This document shows positions 34,676-44,018 of a stretch of 64,000 nt of DNA, piece after piece (position 1 is the first letter of the stretch; every line of letters begins with the position of its first letter). Where the stretch lies: the NCBI RefSeq assembly GCF_016522065.1, contig NZ_JAEHFV010000004.1:62001-126000 (forward strand), in the 5' to 3' direction. The stretch comes from Flavobacterium agrisoli. Lineage in GTDB: Bacteria; Bacteroidota; Bacteroidia; Flavobacteriales; Flavobacteriaceae. A program made the translations under genes and the position numbers. A model generated the notes under the pieces. That model had not been told where the DNA came from. It did not search any database and was given only the letters and a program-made list of their open reading frames with translations.

Positions 34676-36865
34676 TTATTCTTTGATTAGTTTGATGGAA
34701 GACGTTCCCTTTTCTGATTTTACGGTAACAAGGTATACACCTGCTTTAGCCGAAATCGAACCTACTTCAACTTGGTTTTCTCCTTTTCCTTTTTGTATTT
34801 CTTGACCTAAAACATTATAAATACTGTAGGTGAATTTACCTTCGGCTTTTATGCTAAAAGTTTGAGAAGCAGGATTTGGAAAAACCACCGCATTTGGTGA
34901 AGATGTACGGTTTGAAAAATCAGACACACCTAAGTTTTTAGTATCAATAACTTTGATGTTTGGCTGTGTTTGTGGATCCATATCTGTTCCTAAATAAAAA
35001 CTCGGATGCGGTGGTTGATTGTAACCTGAGTTTTGCCAAGCAATAGCTGTTCGGTACTGGGTGTCGTGCATTAAAGTATACAACCTATGTTCTGTTGGGA
35101 TAGTAGTTGTATATATTCTAATAGCGGAGTTGTCGTCCTTGCGAACGATTAATTCTTCTCTCCAATCGCCGAAAAGGTCGGCACTCAAAGAAGGAGTCGC
35201 TTTGGTGGTATTGTTAGTGAGGTATCCCGTAGCGGTTAAGAGATTAGTTGTATTGCCATTTTCGTAATTCCATTTATCTATGACAGGAACATAATAAATG
35301 TTAGGATCCGCACCGTTTTTTTTGCCATCTAAGAGTTCACGGCTTAAATCGCCATCCCACCAAATAGTGAAGTTTTGAGAAGGTTTTTTATTGCTGATGA
35401 GATTTCCCTTGCAATCCATTAGGAAATTTACACCACCAGCACTACCAAAGCATTCATAACCTTTGTAGCGAGGGTCGATATCAGCAGCATTGCAACGTCC
35501 GATATCTGCGCTTGCCGGTATCCCCCATAAAGTGCCACCCGTTTTAGCATCTAAAAACACAAGACCATTCGTTTTATATTTTGCAGGCTCTTCCAAACAT
35601 TGCCATATTTCCAGTCCTGGACGATCGGGATCCATATCGCTCATGTGCAATGCATCACCGTGTCCTAATGTATTGGCATATAAAAGTGTTCCGTCATCAT
35701 TCATAGCGCTGGAACCATTGAATATTTCATCTTTGCCATCGCCATCTGAGTCGCCAACTGTCATTTGATGGTTGCCCATACCTGCAGCTCCCGAATTTCC
35801 AGAAGTGTTACTGTCAAATATCCAACGCTGCGAAAGGGTACCGTTTCTCCAATCCCAAGCTACTCGGACCAATCGTGTATAGTAACCGCGACCCATAATT
35901 AAACTCGGTTTTTCGCCATCAAGATACGCAACCGCAGCGACAAAACGCTCCGAGCGACCGCCATAACTATCTCCCCAATTTGATACTGTGCCTCGTGCGG
36001 GAAGGTAATTGGTGGTTGCCATGGCTTTGCCTGTTTCGCCATTAAAAATGGTTAAAAATTCGGGTCCCGAAATAACAGCACCATACGTGCTTGTTTTGGT
36101 TTTACTCCCATTAGGGTTACGGTAATCTGCTGCTGCATCGCCAATTACTATTCCGGTTCCATCGATGGTACCATCCGCAGTTCTGCAAGCCATTTCGGCT
36201 TTTCCGTCTGAATCCAGGTCATATACAATGAATTGTGTATAATGGGCGCCAGCACGGATGTTTTTACCCATATCAATTCGCCAAAGCCGTGTGCCATCCA
36301 ATCGATAACAATCGATATAAACATTTCCTGTAAAACCGGGTTGCGAATTGTCCTTTGAATTAGAAGGATCCCATTTTACAAATAATTCGTATTGACCGTC
36401 ACCATCTACATCACCAACACTGCAATCGTTTACGGTATAGGTATAAGAACCGTCTACGTTTCTTCCATCAGGAGGTATTTGCATCGGTATATCCAAATAT
36501 TGATTCGCCCAAATGGTTGCGATTTCTGAGTCTGCTTCTTCTCTTCCGTTGATAATGGCTCGAACCGTATACGCTCCGTCAGAAGTAGTGGTATGCGTGA
36601 AATTGGTAGTGGTTGTTAAAGGATTGTCGTTTAGTTTGACGTTGTTGTAATACAAGTTGTAACTAACATCAATAGGTTCGTTTCCGAGCATCCGCCAGTT
36701 AACATACACTTCATTCGAGTTTAAACGCATGGCAATTAAGCCGCGATTTAATTTTTCAACATTTCGTTGGGCTATTACTTGGTTGGTTAAGCCAAATAAA
36801 AACAAAAACGCAAAAAGGATGCGTTTAAAAACAATACAATTTGCCTTTGTAATTTTTTGTTTCAT
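34676..36865 (-). CDS. PL11 rhamnogalacturonan lyase with T9SS sorting domain
   Basis: A 729-residue secreted enzyme. A signal peptide (cleavage near QVIAQ) is followed by a fibronectin-like segment (MRLNSNEVYVNWRMLG) and then an eight-bladed propeller typical of PL11 YesW/YesX lyases, with repeated calcium-binding loops DVDGDGQYE, DLDSDGKAE and DSDGDGKDE. Family members cut rhamnogalacturonan I of pectin by beta-elimination. The last 75 residues (FPNPASQTFSIKAEG ... GVYLVTVKSEKGTSSIKLIKE) are a type A T9SS sorting domain, so it is exported by the type IX system. No SusC/SusD or other pectin genes flank it, so it is an orphan here. Confidence 0.92.
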   Translation of the reverse strand: MKQKITKANCIVFKRILFAFLFLFGLTNQVIAQRNVEKLNRGLIAMRLNSNEVYVNWRMLGNEPIDVSYNLYYNNVKLNDNPLTTTTNFTHTTTSDGAYTVRAIINGREEADSEIATIWANQYLDIPMQIPPDGRNVDGSYTYTVNDCSVGDVDGDGQYELFVKWDPSNSKDNSQPGFTGNVYIDCYRLDGTRLWRIDMGKNIRAGAHYTQFIVYDLDSDGKAEMACRTADGTIDGTGIVIGDAAADYRNPNGSKTKTSTYGAVISGPEFLTIFNGETGKAMATTNYLPARGTVSNWGDSYGGRSERFVAAVAYLDGEKPSLIMGRGYYTRLVRVAWDWRNGTLSQRWIFDSNTSGNSGAAGMGNHQMTVGDSDGDGKDEIFNGSSAMNDDGTLLYANTLGHGDALHMSDMDPDRPGLEIWQCLEEPAKYKTNGLVFLDAKTGGTLWGIPASADIGRCNAADIDPRYKGYECFGSAGGVNFLMDCKGNLISNKKPSQNFTIWWDGDLSRELLDGKKNGADPNIYYVPVIDKWNYENGNTTNLLTATGYLTNNTTKATPSLSADLFGDWREELIVRKDDNSAIRIYTTTIPTEHRLYTLMHDTQYRTAIAWQNSGYNQPPHPSFYLGTDMDPQTQPNIKVIDTKNLGVSDFSNRTSSPNAVVFPNPASQTFSIKAEGKFTYSIYNVLGQEIQKGKGENQVEVGSISAKAGVYLVTVKSEKGTSSIKLIKE

Positions 36866-37061
36866 AGTTAATTATATAATTTGGTTAGTTAGTAGGCGCT
36901 AAAAATAATTATAAAAAAAATCTAGACTATCCTGTACTGTGTTGGCTCTTAAAAAGGCTGGTTTTGGGGTGGTTAAAAACAGAAATGGTTATTATTTATG
37001 CAGCTAAATCGAGGTAGCAGATTACTTTTTCATTCTAAAAAGTTAGATATAAAATAGTAAA

Positions 37062-37092
37062 AAAAATACCTCAAGTTTCCTTGAGGTATTAT
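37062..37092 (-). terminator. Terminator of the class I aminotransferase gene
   Basis: AATACCTCAAG and CTTGAGGTATT around a TTTC/GAAA loop, with a poly-U tract on the minus strand, 38 bases after the stop. Confidence 0.8.
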
Positions 37093-37129
37093 AAAATTAT
37101 AAAATGTGTCTTACGACTTTATAGAAAAA

Positions 37130-38320
37130 TTAAGCAGTCAATGCTTCTTTAATTCGGCGTAAAGCTTCGGTTAAAATCTCGTTGCTTGTGGCGTAAGAAA
37201 AGCGAATGCAATTTGGATTTCCGAAAGCATCTCCTGTTACGGTAGCTACATTTGCTTCGGCCAAAAGATGCATCGATACATCGTTTGCGTCTTTGATTTC
37301 AGTTCCTTTTAATGTTTTTCCAAAGAAAGAAGAAACGTCTGGGAATACGTAAAATGCGCCTTCCGGAACGTTAATTTTGATGCCTGGAATTTCTTTCAAT
37401 AATCCTACAACCAAATCTCTACGACCATGGAATGCCTGAACCATTTCGTTTAAAACGCTAGGATCAGCATCTACAGCAGTAATGGTAGCACGTTGCGCAA
37501 TACTATTTGCTCCCGAAGTTACTTGTCCTTGAATTTTAGTACACGCTTTTGCGATAAATTCTGGTGCTCCGATGTATCCAATTCGGTATCCTGTCATAGC
37601 AAATGCTTTTGCAACTCCGTTTACCGTAATGGTTTTTTCTAACATTCCTGGGATAGAGGCAATACTGCAAAAAGTTCCAGAGAAGTTGATGTGCTCATAG
37701 ATTTCATCGGCAACTACGTAGATATTTGGGTGTTTTTCTAACACTTTAGCTAAAGCAGTTAATTCTTCACGGCTGTAAACAGACCCCGAAGGATTACAAG
37801 GTGAAGAAAACCACATCATTTTTGTTTTTGGTGTGATGGCAGCTTCTAATTGCTCAGGTGTAATTTTGAAATCGGTTTCAACAGAAGTCGGAACTTCTAC
37901 AGGAATTCCGCCTGATAATTTTACGATTTCGAAATACGAAACCCAGTAAGGTGCTGGCAAAATCACCTCGTCACCATCGTTTAACATTACTTGTGCAATG
38001 TTGTATAAAGATTGTTTTGCTCCTGTAGAAACTACAATTTGAGAAGGTTTGTACTCTAAACCATTGTCTCTTTTGAATTTTCTGCAAATAGCTTCTTTTA
38101 AATCCTGATAACCATCAACAGGAGAGTAGGTACTGTAATTATCGTCGATTGCTTTTTTTGCTGCTTCTTTGATAAAATCAGGGGTATTAAAGTCTGGCTC
38201 GCCCAAACTTAAACTGATAATGTCTTTTCCTTGTGCTTTTAATTCACGTGCTAATGCTGCCATCGCCAAAGTTTGCGAAGTGGCCAAGTTGTTAATTCTG
38301 TCTGAAAGAATATGATTCAT
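37130..38320 (-). CDS. aspC: Class I aminotransferase, aspartate aminotransferase type
   Basis: A 396-residue fold-type I PLP enzyme of the Igamma (AspB/AspC-like) branch. LSLGEPDFNTPDFI, the ring-stacking and phosphate loop TGAKQSLYN, PAPYWVSY, the cofactor Asn in PCNPSGSVY, DEIYEHI and the Schiff-base Lys238 in NGVAKAFAMTGYRIGY are all visible, with the substrate Arg in IRFSYA. It should transaminate aspartate or similar amino acids with 2-oxoglutarate. It lies 58 bases downstream of the desaturase gene on the same strand. Confidence 0.88.
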   Translation of the reverse strand: MNHILSDRINNLATSQTLAMAALARELKAQGKDIISLSLGEPDFNTPDFIKEAAKKAIDDNYSTYSPVDGYQDLKEAICRKFKRDNGLEYKPSQIVVSTGAKQSLYNIAQVMLNDGDEVILPAPYWVSYFEIVKLSGGIPVEVPTSVETDFKITPEQLEAAITPKTKMMWFSSPCNPSGSVYSREELTALAKVLEKHPNIYVVADEIYEHINFSGTFCSIASIPGMLEKTITVNGVAKAFAMTGYRIGYIGAPEFIAKACTKIQGQVTSGANSIAQRATITAVDADPSVLNEMVQAFHGRRDLVVGLLKEIPGIKINVPEGAFYVFPDVSSFFGKTLKGTEIKDANDVSMHLLAEANVATVTGDAFGNPNCIRFSYATSNEILTEALRRIKEALTA

Positions 38321-38378
38321 TATAAAAAATTTGATAACTCTTACTTGCTGTTGGTAAGAGGGGTTATTAATAGTTTAA

Positions 38379-39476
38379 TTAAACGGTTAATTCAGGTTTT
38401 ATTCCGAGTTCTTTTAAATGCTTAAAGTGTGCAATAACGGCACTTCGCATGGTTTTGTATTCGTAATATGGCAAATTGCATTCTTTGGCAGTTTCGCGTA
38501 CAATTTTAGCAATTTTACCATAATGAATATGAGAAATATTCGGAAAAATATGATGTTCAATTTGATGATTCAATCCACCAGTGTACCAGTTTACCAACCA
38601 GTTTTTGGGTGCAAAATTAGTTGTAGTAAACAATTGGTGAATGGCCCAAGTGTTGTCCATTTCTCCCAATTCGTTCGGCGACGGATTTTCGGTATGTTCT
38701 ACCACATGCGCCAATTGAAATACAATACTCAAAATTAATCCTGCAGTATAATGCATCACAAAAAAGCCAATAAGCACTTTCCACCAAGTAATACCAATTA
38801 CAATTGGCAACACAATCCAGATGGAAACGTAAATAATTTTGGTGATAATTAAAGTAGTCCAAAGAATTTTTGGACTCTTAGGTTGACCATATGATAATTT
38901 GCGTTTTAAATAAGCACGCATTTGTTTAAAATCGGTAGTAATGGCCCAGTTGAAGGTTAACAAACCGTATAAAAAAACAGAATAATAATGTTGAAAGCGA
39001 TGAAAACGATGCCAAGGCGCCGAATTGGTAAATCGAATAATTCTACCGGCATCCAAATCCTCGTCATGCCCAGGAATGTTGGTATAGGTGTGGTGTAATA
39101 CATTGTGTTGTACTTGCCAGTTGTACACATTTCCTGCCAGTACATAAATAGTGCCTCCCATAAAATTATTTACCCAGCTTTTGGTAGAGTACGAACCGTG
39201 ATTGCCATCGTGCATCACATTCATACCTACTCCGGCCATGCCAATTCCCATTACGATGGTCAGTAACAAGTGTAACCAAAAAGGCATATCTAAAGTTAAA
39301 ATTAAAAAGTACGGCGCAAGGAAAACCGTAAATAAAATAACCGCTTTTACATGCAGTTTCCAATTTCCAGTTTTTTTGATGTTGTTTTCTTTGAAGTAAT
39401 TGTTTACCCGAGAGTTAAGTGTTCTAAAAAACTTTAAATTGTCTTGCTTAGCAAATGTCGGTGCGGTGTTATTCAT
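38379..39476 (-). CDS. Membrane fatty acid desaturase
   Basis: A 365-residue integral membrane di-iron enzyme. The three histidine boxes can be read: HDGNHG (89-94), HNVLHH (124-129) and NHQIEHH (about 313-319), where the Gln in QIEHH is typical of front-end or acyl-lipid type desaturases. Hydrophobic segments at about 45-85, 105-117, 215-245 and 250-275 frame the boxes. It introduces a double bond into acyl chains; position and carrier cannot be told. A TACCTTTG -7 element (39503-39496) lies 20 bases upstream. Confidence 0.9.
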   Translation of the reverse strand: MNNTAPTFAKQDNLKFFRTLNSRVNNYFKENNIKKTGNWKLHVKAVILFTVFLAPYFLILTLDMPFWLHLLLTIVMGIGMAGVGMNVMHDGNHGSYSTKSWVNNFMGGTIYVLAGNVYNWQVQHNVLHHTYTNIPGHDEDLDAGRIIRFTNSAPWHRFHRFQHYYSVFLYGLLTFNWAITTDFKQMRAYLKRKLSYGQPKSPKILWTTLIITKIIYVSIWIVLPIVIGITWWKVLIGFFVMHYTAGLILSIVFQLAHVVEHTENPSPNELGEMDNTWAIHQLFTTTNFAPKNWLVNWYTGGLNHQIEHHIFPNISHIHYGKIAKIVRETAKECNLPYYEYKTMRSAVIAHFKHLKELGIKPELTV

Positions 39477-39495
39477 ATTAATTTTAAATAGTTTT

Positions 39496-39503
39496 CAAAG
39501 GTA
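39496..39503 (-). promoter_or_regulatory. -7 promoter element (TACCTTTG) of the desaturase gene
   Basis: The minus strand reads TACCTTTG 20 bases before the start codon, matching TAnnTTTG. Confidence 0.45.
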
Positions 39504-39559
39504 CTTATTATAAATTTTCAATTTACAAAATTGAGTTAAATATTTCGGTAAGAAACCCG

Positions 39560-39567
39560 TACTTTTG
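39560..39567 (+). promoter_or_regulatory. -7 promoter element (TACTTTTG) of rsmG
   Basis: TACTTTTG lies 16 bases before the ATG at 39583. It supports that start over the earlier TTG at 39565, which would fall before the transcript start. Confidence 0.45.
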
Positions 39568-39582
39568 TTAAAAATTAGAATT

Positions 39583-40212
39583 ATGAATGAGATTTTGAAG
39601 TATTTTCCGAATCTAACCCCGCTTCAAATAACGCAATTCGAAAAATTAGAAGCTTTATACCAAGATTGGAATCAGAAAATTAATGTGATTTCAAGAAAAG
39701 ATATTGATTCGTTGTATACCAAACATGTTTTGCATTCGCTTGGAATTGCTAAAATCATGAAATTCGAACCCGGTGCTACAGTTCTAGATGTAGGGACTGG
39801 CGGTGGGTTTCCTGGAATTCCATTAGCAATTTTATTTCCGGAAACTCGTTTTTATTTGATTGATGTAATTGCCAAAAAAATAAAAGTGGTTCAAGGTGTT
39901 GTGGATGCTTTAGGATTGAAAAATGTAAAAGCAGAGCAAAAACGTGCCGAATTGGTAAAAGGAGATTTCGATTTTATTGTAAGTCGTGCCGTAACCAATA
40001 TGCCTGATTTTGTTTCATGGGTTAATGATAAAACGAAAAAGCAAAACAAACATACGTTACCAAATGGTATTTTGTATTTAAAAGGAGGTGACTTAACCGA
40101 AGAATTGGCCGATTTTGCAAAAGCAACTTTATATGATTTGGCCGATATTTTTGAAGATGAATTTTTTGAAACTAAAAAAGTAGTGCATTTACCATTGAAG
40201 TTTAAGGCTTAG
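39583..40212 (+). CDS. rsmG: 16S rRNA (guanine527-N7)-methyltransferase
   Basis: A 209-residue SAM-dependent enzyme that methylates G527 in the 530 loop of 16S rRNA. Motifs: WNQKINVISRKDID, LYTKHVLHSL, the SAM loop VLDVGTGGGFPGIPLAI, YLIDVIAKKIKVVQ and FDFIVSRAVTNMPDF. Start set at ATG 39583 (MNEILKYFPNLTPLQ). It converges on pruA through an unusual nested inverted repeat. Confidence 0.93.
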   Translation: MNEILKYFPNLTPLQITQFEKLEALYQDWNQKINVISRKDIDSLYTKHVLHSLGIAKIMKFEPGATVLDVGTGGGFPGIPLAILFPETRFYLIDVIAKKIKVVQGVVDALGLKNVKAEQKRAELVKGDFDFIVSRAVTNMPDFVSWVNDKTKKQNKHTLPNGILYLKGGDLTEELADFAKATLYDLADIFEDEFFETKKVVHLPLKFKA

Positions 40213-40217
40213 AAAAT

Positions 40218-40340
40218 AGTCTTAAAGTTTAACGTCAAAAGTCTTAAAAGATTTTGTCAAAATAAAAAGCCGAATCTAAATTTTAGATTCGGCTTTTTTA
40301 TATTGGATTTTAAGACTTTCGACTTTCCAACTTTAAGACT
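40218..40340. repeat. Nested inverted repeat enclosing the rsmG/pruA terminator
   Basis: Left arm 40218-40249 and right arm 40308-40340 are near-perfect reverse complements. The outer 12-mers (AGTCTTAAAGTT with AACTTTAAGACT) and the inner 12-mers (AAAGTCTTAAAA with TTTTAAGACTTT) match exactly, with only an 8/9-base internal segment differing. Each arm itself holds two related AGTCTTAAA units. The 58-base centre is the terminator hairpin. The right arm touches the pruA stop codon. This looks like a palindromic repetitive unit inserted between convergent genes. Confidence 0.75.
40264..40299. terminator. Bidirectional terminator between rsmG and pruA
   Basis: AAAAAGCCGAATCTAAA pairs with TTTAGATTCGGCTTTTT: a 17-bp stem with a minimal loop and T tracts on both strands. 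Confidence 0.85.
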
Positions 40341-41965
40341 TATCCCAAAAACGGATATCTGTAATCTTCGGGTGTCACAAAAGTTTCTTTAATAGTTCTT
40401 GGAGAAACCCAACGCAATAAGTTTAAGGCAGAACCTGCTTTATCGTTAGTACCAGAAGCTCTAGCGCCTCCAAATGGTTGCATTCCGACAACTGCTCCAG
40501 TTGGTTTATCGTTGATGTAGAAGTTACCAGCAGCGTTTTGTAATTTAGTGGTTGCTACTTCAATCGCATAACGATCTTGACTGAAAACGGCTCCAGTTAG
40601 AGCATACTCAGAAGTAGTATCCACTAATTCTAAAGTCTCTCCCCATTTAGCATCTTCGTAAACATAAATCGTGATTACCGGTCCGAATAATTCGGTTTCC
40701 ATTGTGGTATATTTTGGATTAGTCGTTACAATAACGGTAGGCTCAACAAAGTACCCCACCGATTTATCATAATTTCCACCAACAATAATTTCGGCATCAG
40801 CGTCTTTTTTAGCTTGGTCAATATATTTAGCTAATTTATCAAAAGACCCTTCATGAATTACGGCAGTAATAAAGTTTCCAAAATCTTCTGGAGAGCCCAT
40901 TTTCATTGATTTTACATCAGATATAACTTGCTCTTTTACCGCTGGCCATAAACTTTGTGGAATATAAGCTCTTGATGCAGCCGAACATTTTTGTCCCTGA
41001 AATTCGAACGCACCACGGACAATTCCAGTTGCCACTTGTTTTACATTAGCACTTGGATGTGCAATGATGAAATCTTTACCGCCTGTTTCTCCAACAATTC
41101 TTGGATAAGTTTTGTAACGGTTAATATTTGCACCAATTTTTGCCCAGATTTCTTTAAATACGTGAGTTGATCCTGTAAAGTGAACTCCAGCAAAATCAGG
41201 ACTTGCTAAAACAGTATCCGTAATCATTAAGGCATCTCCAAAAACGACGTTGATAACGCCATCCGGAACACCTGCTTCTTTGAAAACGTCAGTAATTACT
41301 TTTGCAGAGAATACTTGACTGTCACTTGGTTTCCAAACTACAACATTCCCCATCATAGCGGCACTAGCCGGTAAATTGGCAGCAATTGCAGTAAAGTTAA
41401 AAGGAGTAATGGCATACACAAAACCTTCTAAAGGGCGGTATTCCAAACGATTCCAAGTTGTAGAATCTGATTTTGGTTGATCGTTGTAAATTTGAGTCAT
41501 AAATTCTACGTTGTAACGTAAAAAGTCGATTAATTCACAAGAAGCATCAATTTCGGCTTGATGAATATTTTTAGATTGACCTATCATGGTAGCCGCATTA
41601 ATGCGTGCTCGGTAGGGGCCTGCGATTAATTCAGCTGCTTTTAAAAATATAGCGGCACGTTGTTCCCATGCCATATTTGCCCATTTTTCACGAGATGCTA
41701 AAGCATTCGAAATAGCTTTTTCAACATGTGTTTTTTCGGCTAAGTGATAAGAACCAACAACATGTTTGTGATCGTGAGGAGCGGTAATATTTCGGGTATT
41801 TCCAGTTCTGATTTCTTCAGATCCGATGTAAAGCGGAACATCAACTTTGCTGTTCCACATATTTTGGTAAGCGCTCAAAACAGCGTCTTTTTCGGGTGAA
41901 TTAGGAGCGTATCCTTTTACGGGTTCATTGACCGCTTTTGGGACGTTAAAAAATCCTTTTAGCAT
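40340..41965 (-). CDS. pruA: L-glutamate gamma-semialdehyde dehydrogenase
   Basis: A 541-residue aldehyde dehydrogenase (1-pyrroline-5-carboxylate dehydrogenase) for the second step of proline breakdown, making glutamate with NAD+. It is the stand-alone type, not fused to proline dehydrogenase. Motifs: TPFNFTAIAANLPASAAMMGN, VWKPSDSQVFSA, FTGSTHVFKEI, ETGGKDFIIAH (catalytic Glu), the nucleophile Cys in EFQGQKCSAASRAY (about residue 326) and ELFGPVITIYVY. putA/proline dehydrogenase is not in the window. A TACTTTTG -7 element (42047-42040) lies 75 bases upstream. Confidence 0.93.
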   Translation of the reverse strand: MLKGFFNVPKAVNEPVKGYAPNSPEKDAVLSAYQNMWNSKVDVPLYIGSEEIRTGNTRNITAPHDHKHVVGSYHLAEKTHVEKAISNALASREKWANMAWEQRAAIFLKAAELIAGPYRARINAATMIGQSKNIHQAEIDASCELIDFLRYNVEFMTQIYNDQPKSDSTTWNRLEYRPLEGFVYAITPFNFTAIAANLPASAAMMGNVVVWKPSDSQVFSAKVITDVFKEAGVPDGVINVVFGDALMITDTVLASPDFAGVHFTGSTHVFKEIWAKIGANINRYKTYPRIVGETGGKDFIIAHPSANVKQVATGIVRGAFEFQGQKCSAASRAYIPQSLWPAVKEQVISDVKSMKMGSPEDFGNFITAVIHEGSFDKLAKYIDQAKKDADAEIIVGGNYDKSVGYFVEPTVIVTTNPKYTTMETELFGPVITIYVYEDAKWGETLELVDTTSEYALTGAVFSQDRYAIEVATTKLQNAAGNFYINDKPTGAVVGMQPFGGARASGTNDKAGSALNLLRWVSPRTIKETFVTPEDYRYPFLG

Positions 41966-42117
41966 ATCTTTTGTTTTTTTGAAGATTAGACAATTTGGTA
42001 AAAAGATTATCCGAATAATAAGAATAATCTAATGCAGTACAAAAGTACAAAGGATAAATTAATAATTTGATAAAATTATTATAAGTTATTGCCAAGCGTA
42101 AAATAAAAAATGGCTAC

Positions 42118-42504
42118 TTAGTTAAGTGCAAAAGGGGCGCACATTCTAAAAGTAGGTACAATTACTTTAAAGGTTTTAGTCGAGGTGAAATTGATCATGT
42201 TAAAATGACCTTTCATGGCTCCATAAGGCGAAGCTAATAAACAACCGGAACTATATGTATGGTGTTCTCCTGGTTTTAAAACGGGTTTTTTTCCAATAAC
42301 ACCTTCACCATCTACTACCTCAATATCGTTTAAAGAATCGAATATTTCCCAATGGCGCGAAGTTAATTGTACAGAATCTTTACTGTGATTTTCGATGGTC
42401 ACTACGTAACTAAAGGCAAAATGAATCTTGTAGTTTTTGAAGTAAGTGCCTTCAAAACTAGTCAAAACGGAAATTTTTATGCCTCGAGTTATTTGTGATA
42501 CCAT
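42118..42504 (-). CDS. apaG: ApaG domain protein
   Basis: A 128-residue single ApaG domain with immunoglobulin-like fold: KNYKIHFAFSYVVTIENHSKDSVQL, RHWEIFDSLNDIEVVDGEGVIGKKPVL, GEHHTYSSGCLLASPYGAMKGHF. E. coli ApaG is linked to Co/Mg efflux genetics, but its biochemistry is unsettled. Start set at 42504 (MVSQITRGIKISV) because a TAAATTTG -7 element at 42542-42535 would begin transcription near 42530. It lies 80 bases downstream of the T9SS plug-type gene on the same strand. Confidence 0.9.
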   Translation of the reverse strand: MVSQITRGIKISVLTSFEGTYFKNYKIHFAFSYVVTIENHSKDSVQLTSRHWEIFDSLNDIEVVDGEGVIGKKPVLKPGEHHTYSSGCLLASPYGAMKGHFNMINFTSTKTFKVIVPTFRMCAPFALN

Positions 42505-42583
42505 TCTAAAGTAGTATAGATGTGTATGATAGAGCAAATTTACAAAAAAAATCCATGCTTTCAGCCCTTTTAAAAATGTTTTT

Positions 42584-43834
42584 TTAATTGGTGATGTTTA
42601 ATGAAGAGGCATTACCTTTACCAATTACCCTCTGATAACGGTCGTTATTGGCTTGGTAATAGACTAAAACCGTGTATTCATTTTCGGTTTGGTAAAAATT
42701 TCCATCAATAGCATTTTGATTGTCAAGAACCCCTTTTTTATCAAGTATTTGATACTGATAATTGGTAAATCCTTGTTTGATTAAAATGGGTTTTTCGAAA
42801 ACACCTTTCTTCTCATTATAGTCCATTTTGTTTTCATCTGAAAAGCTAAAGTTATTAAACATTCCGGTAACGTAAACGTCTTTGTTTAATTGGAAAGAAG
42901 GGGCGGATAAACTAAAGTAAACCCAAACATAATCCGCTTCTATTCGGTCATCATCTGAGTTGAATTTTTTGACTACAAAATTACCATTTACATCGGGGTA
43001 ATTGGTGTAAATACTATTTCCTCGGGCTTGGTTGGTAAATAAATAGGCGTTGTAAATTTCGTTGTCGGCATTAATTTTTCCAACGTTATTATTGGCAACC
43101 CGAACATCTTTGTTTTCAAAATACAAAAATTCATTTCCAGCCCAAAATTGTGTCTCTTTGTTGTATTTATAAACCAATTCGTTGCCAATAGTATACTGAG
43201 GAGGGATGTTTTTTATCGCGGTATTAAAATTCCCATTTTGTAAAAGCAACACTTTTACATTTTGTAGAGGTTGTTGAAATATAATGGTTTTAGAGTCTAT
43301 TGCAAATTCTAGGTTTTGAGTATAATCGATTGTGTTTAAATCGCGACTTCTTTTGATTAAAAGCGGAACGGTTGCAAGGTTTTCATATAAAATGAATTTT
43401 CTTGAAAAAACAATTTCCTGATTTTCATTTAAAATTTGTAACAGGTAATTTCCTGAAAGTTTTAAGCGTGTAAATTGGTTGGGAAACGATAATTCGTAAT
43501 GCGAATACAATTGCAAGGTGTTTAACGAATTGCGGTAGTTTTGAATGCGTTGGTTATCGAAACCTTGTAAATAATCGGTTTTTGGAATGTTTGACGGCAT
43601 CCAATCGTAATTGCAATGTATGATTTGGTAGTTGTAATTTGCTTCGTTGCCAAAAAGATCATCAAATTGAAGTTTGAATTCACTACCCAATTCAAAAATG
43701 GGTACTACATTTTGATTGTCTACCACAAACGAAACGGTTTTAATATTGTAAGGCGGAATTATTTCTTTTTGAATTTGTGCTTGTGAGAAAATAGTAAAAA
43801 AAAATAAAGTAAAAAAGTACGTATATAGTCGCAT
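42584..43834 (-). CDS. Type IX secretion plug-type protein (DUF5103)
   Basis: A 416-residue exported protein. A signal peptide (MRLYTYFFTLFFFTIFSQAQ) precedes a DUF5103 chain: ELGSEFKLQFDDLFGNEANYNYQIIHCNYDW, LQGFDNQRIQNYRNS, and late VTGMFNNFSFSDENKMDYNEKKGVFEKPILIKQGFTNYQY. Proteins of this family include the Plug subunit that seals the periplasmic face of the SprA translocon in Flavobacterium johnsoniae. Other T9SS genes are not in the window, but a T9SS-sorted lyase is, so the system is in the genome. It lies just upstream of apaG. Confidence 0.85.
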   Translation of the reverse strand: MRLYTYFFTLFFFTIFSQAQIQKEIIPPYNIKTVSFVVDNQNVVPIFELGSEFKLQFDDLFGNEANYNYQIIHCNYDWMPSNIPKTDYLQGFDNQRIQNYRNSLNTLQLYSHYELSFPNQFTRLKLSGNYLLQILNENQEIVFSRKFILYENLATVPLLIKRSRDLNTIDYTQNLEFAIDSKTIIFQQPLQNVKVLLLQNGNFNTAIKNIPPQYTIGNELVYKYNKETQFWAGNEFLYFENKDVRVANNNVGKINADNEIYNAYLFTNQARGNSIYTNYPDVNGNFVVKKFNSDDDRIEADYVWVYFSLSAPSFQLNKDVYVTGMFNNFSFSDENKMDYNEKKGVFEKPILIKQGFTNYQYQILDKKGVLDNQNAIDGNFYQTENEYTVLVYYQANNDRYQRVIGKGNASSLNITN

Positions 43835-44018
43835 AGTAAATGTATCTCAAGTCCGTAAATATAGTGAAATTTACAAACAGCCTTTATTTGAATTTTCTTT
43901 AGTTTTTTTCTATAAAAGCGCTGTATTTTAATAAATCAGTAGGTTTTAGAAACTCTTTTTCTTTTATTTAATTGTACCTTTATGTGCTAATTACTCTACA
44001 AAAAATAATAAAAAGCTT

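Noticed and set aside
40218..40340. The nested palindrome as an integron attC site, phage attachment site or CRISPR unit
   Set aside because: It has no integrase, cas genes, regular spacers or attC core motif. It encloses an ordinary terminator.
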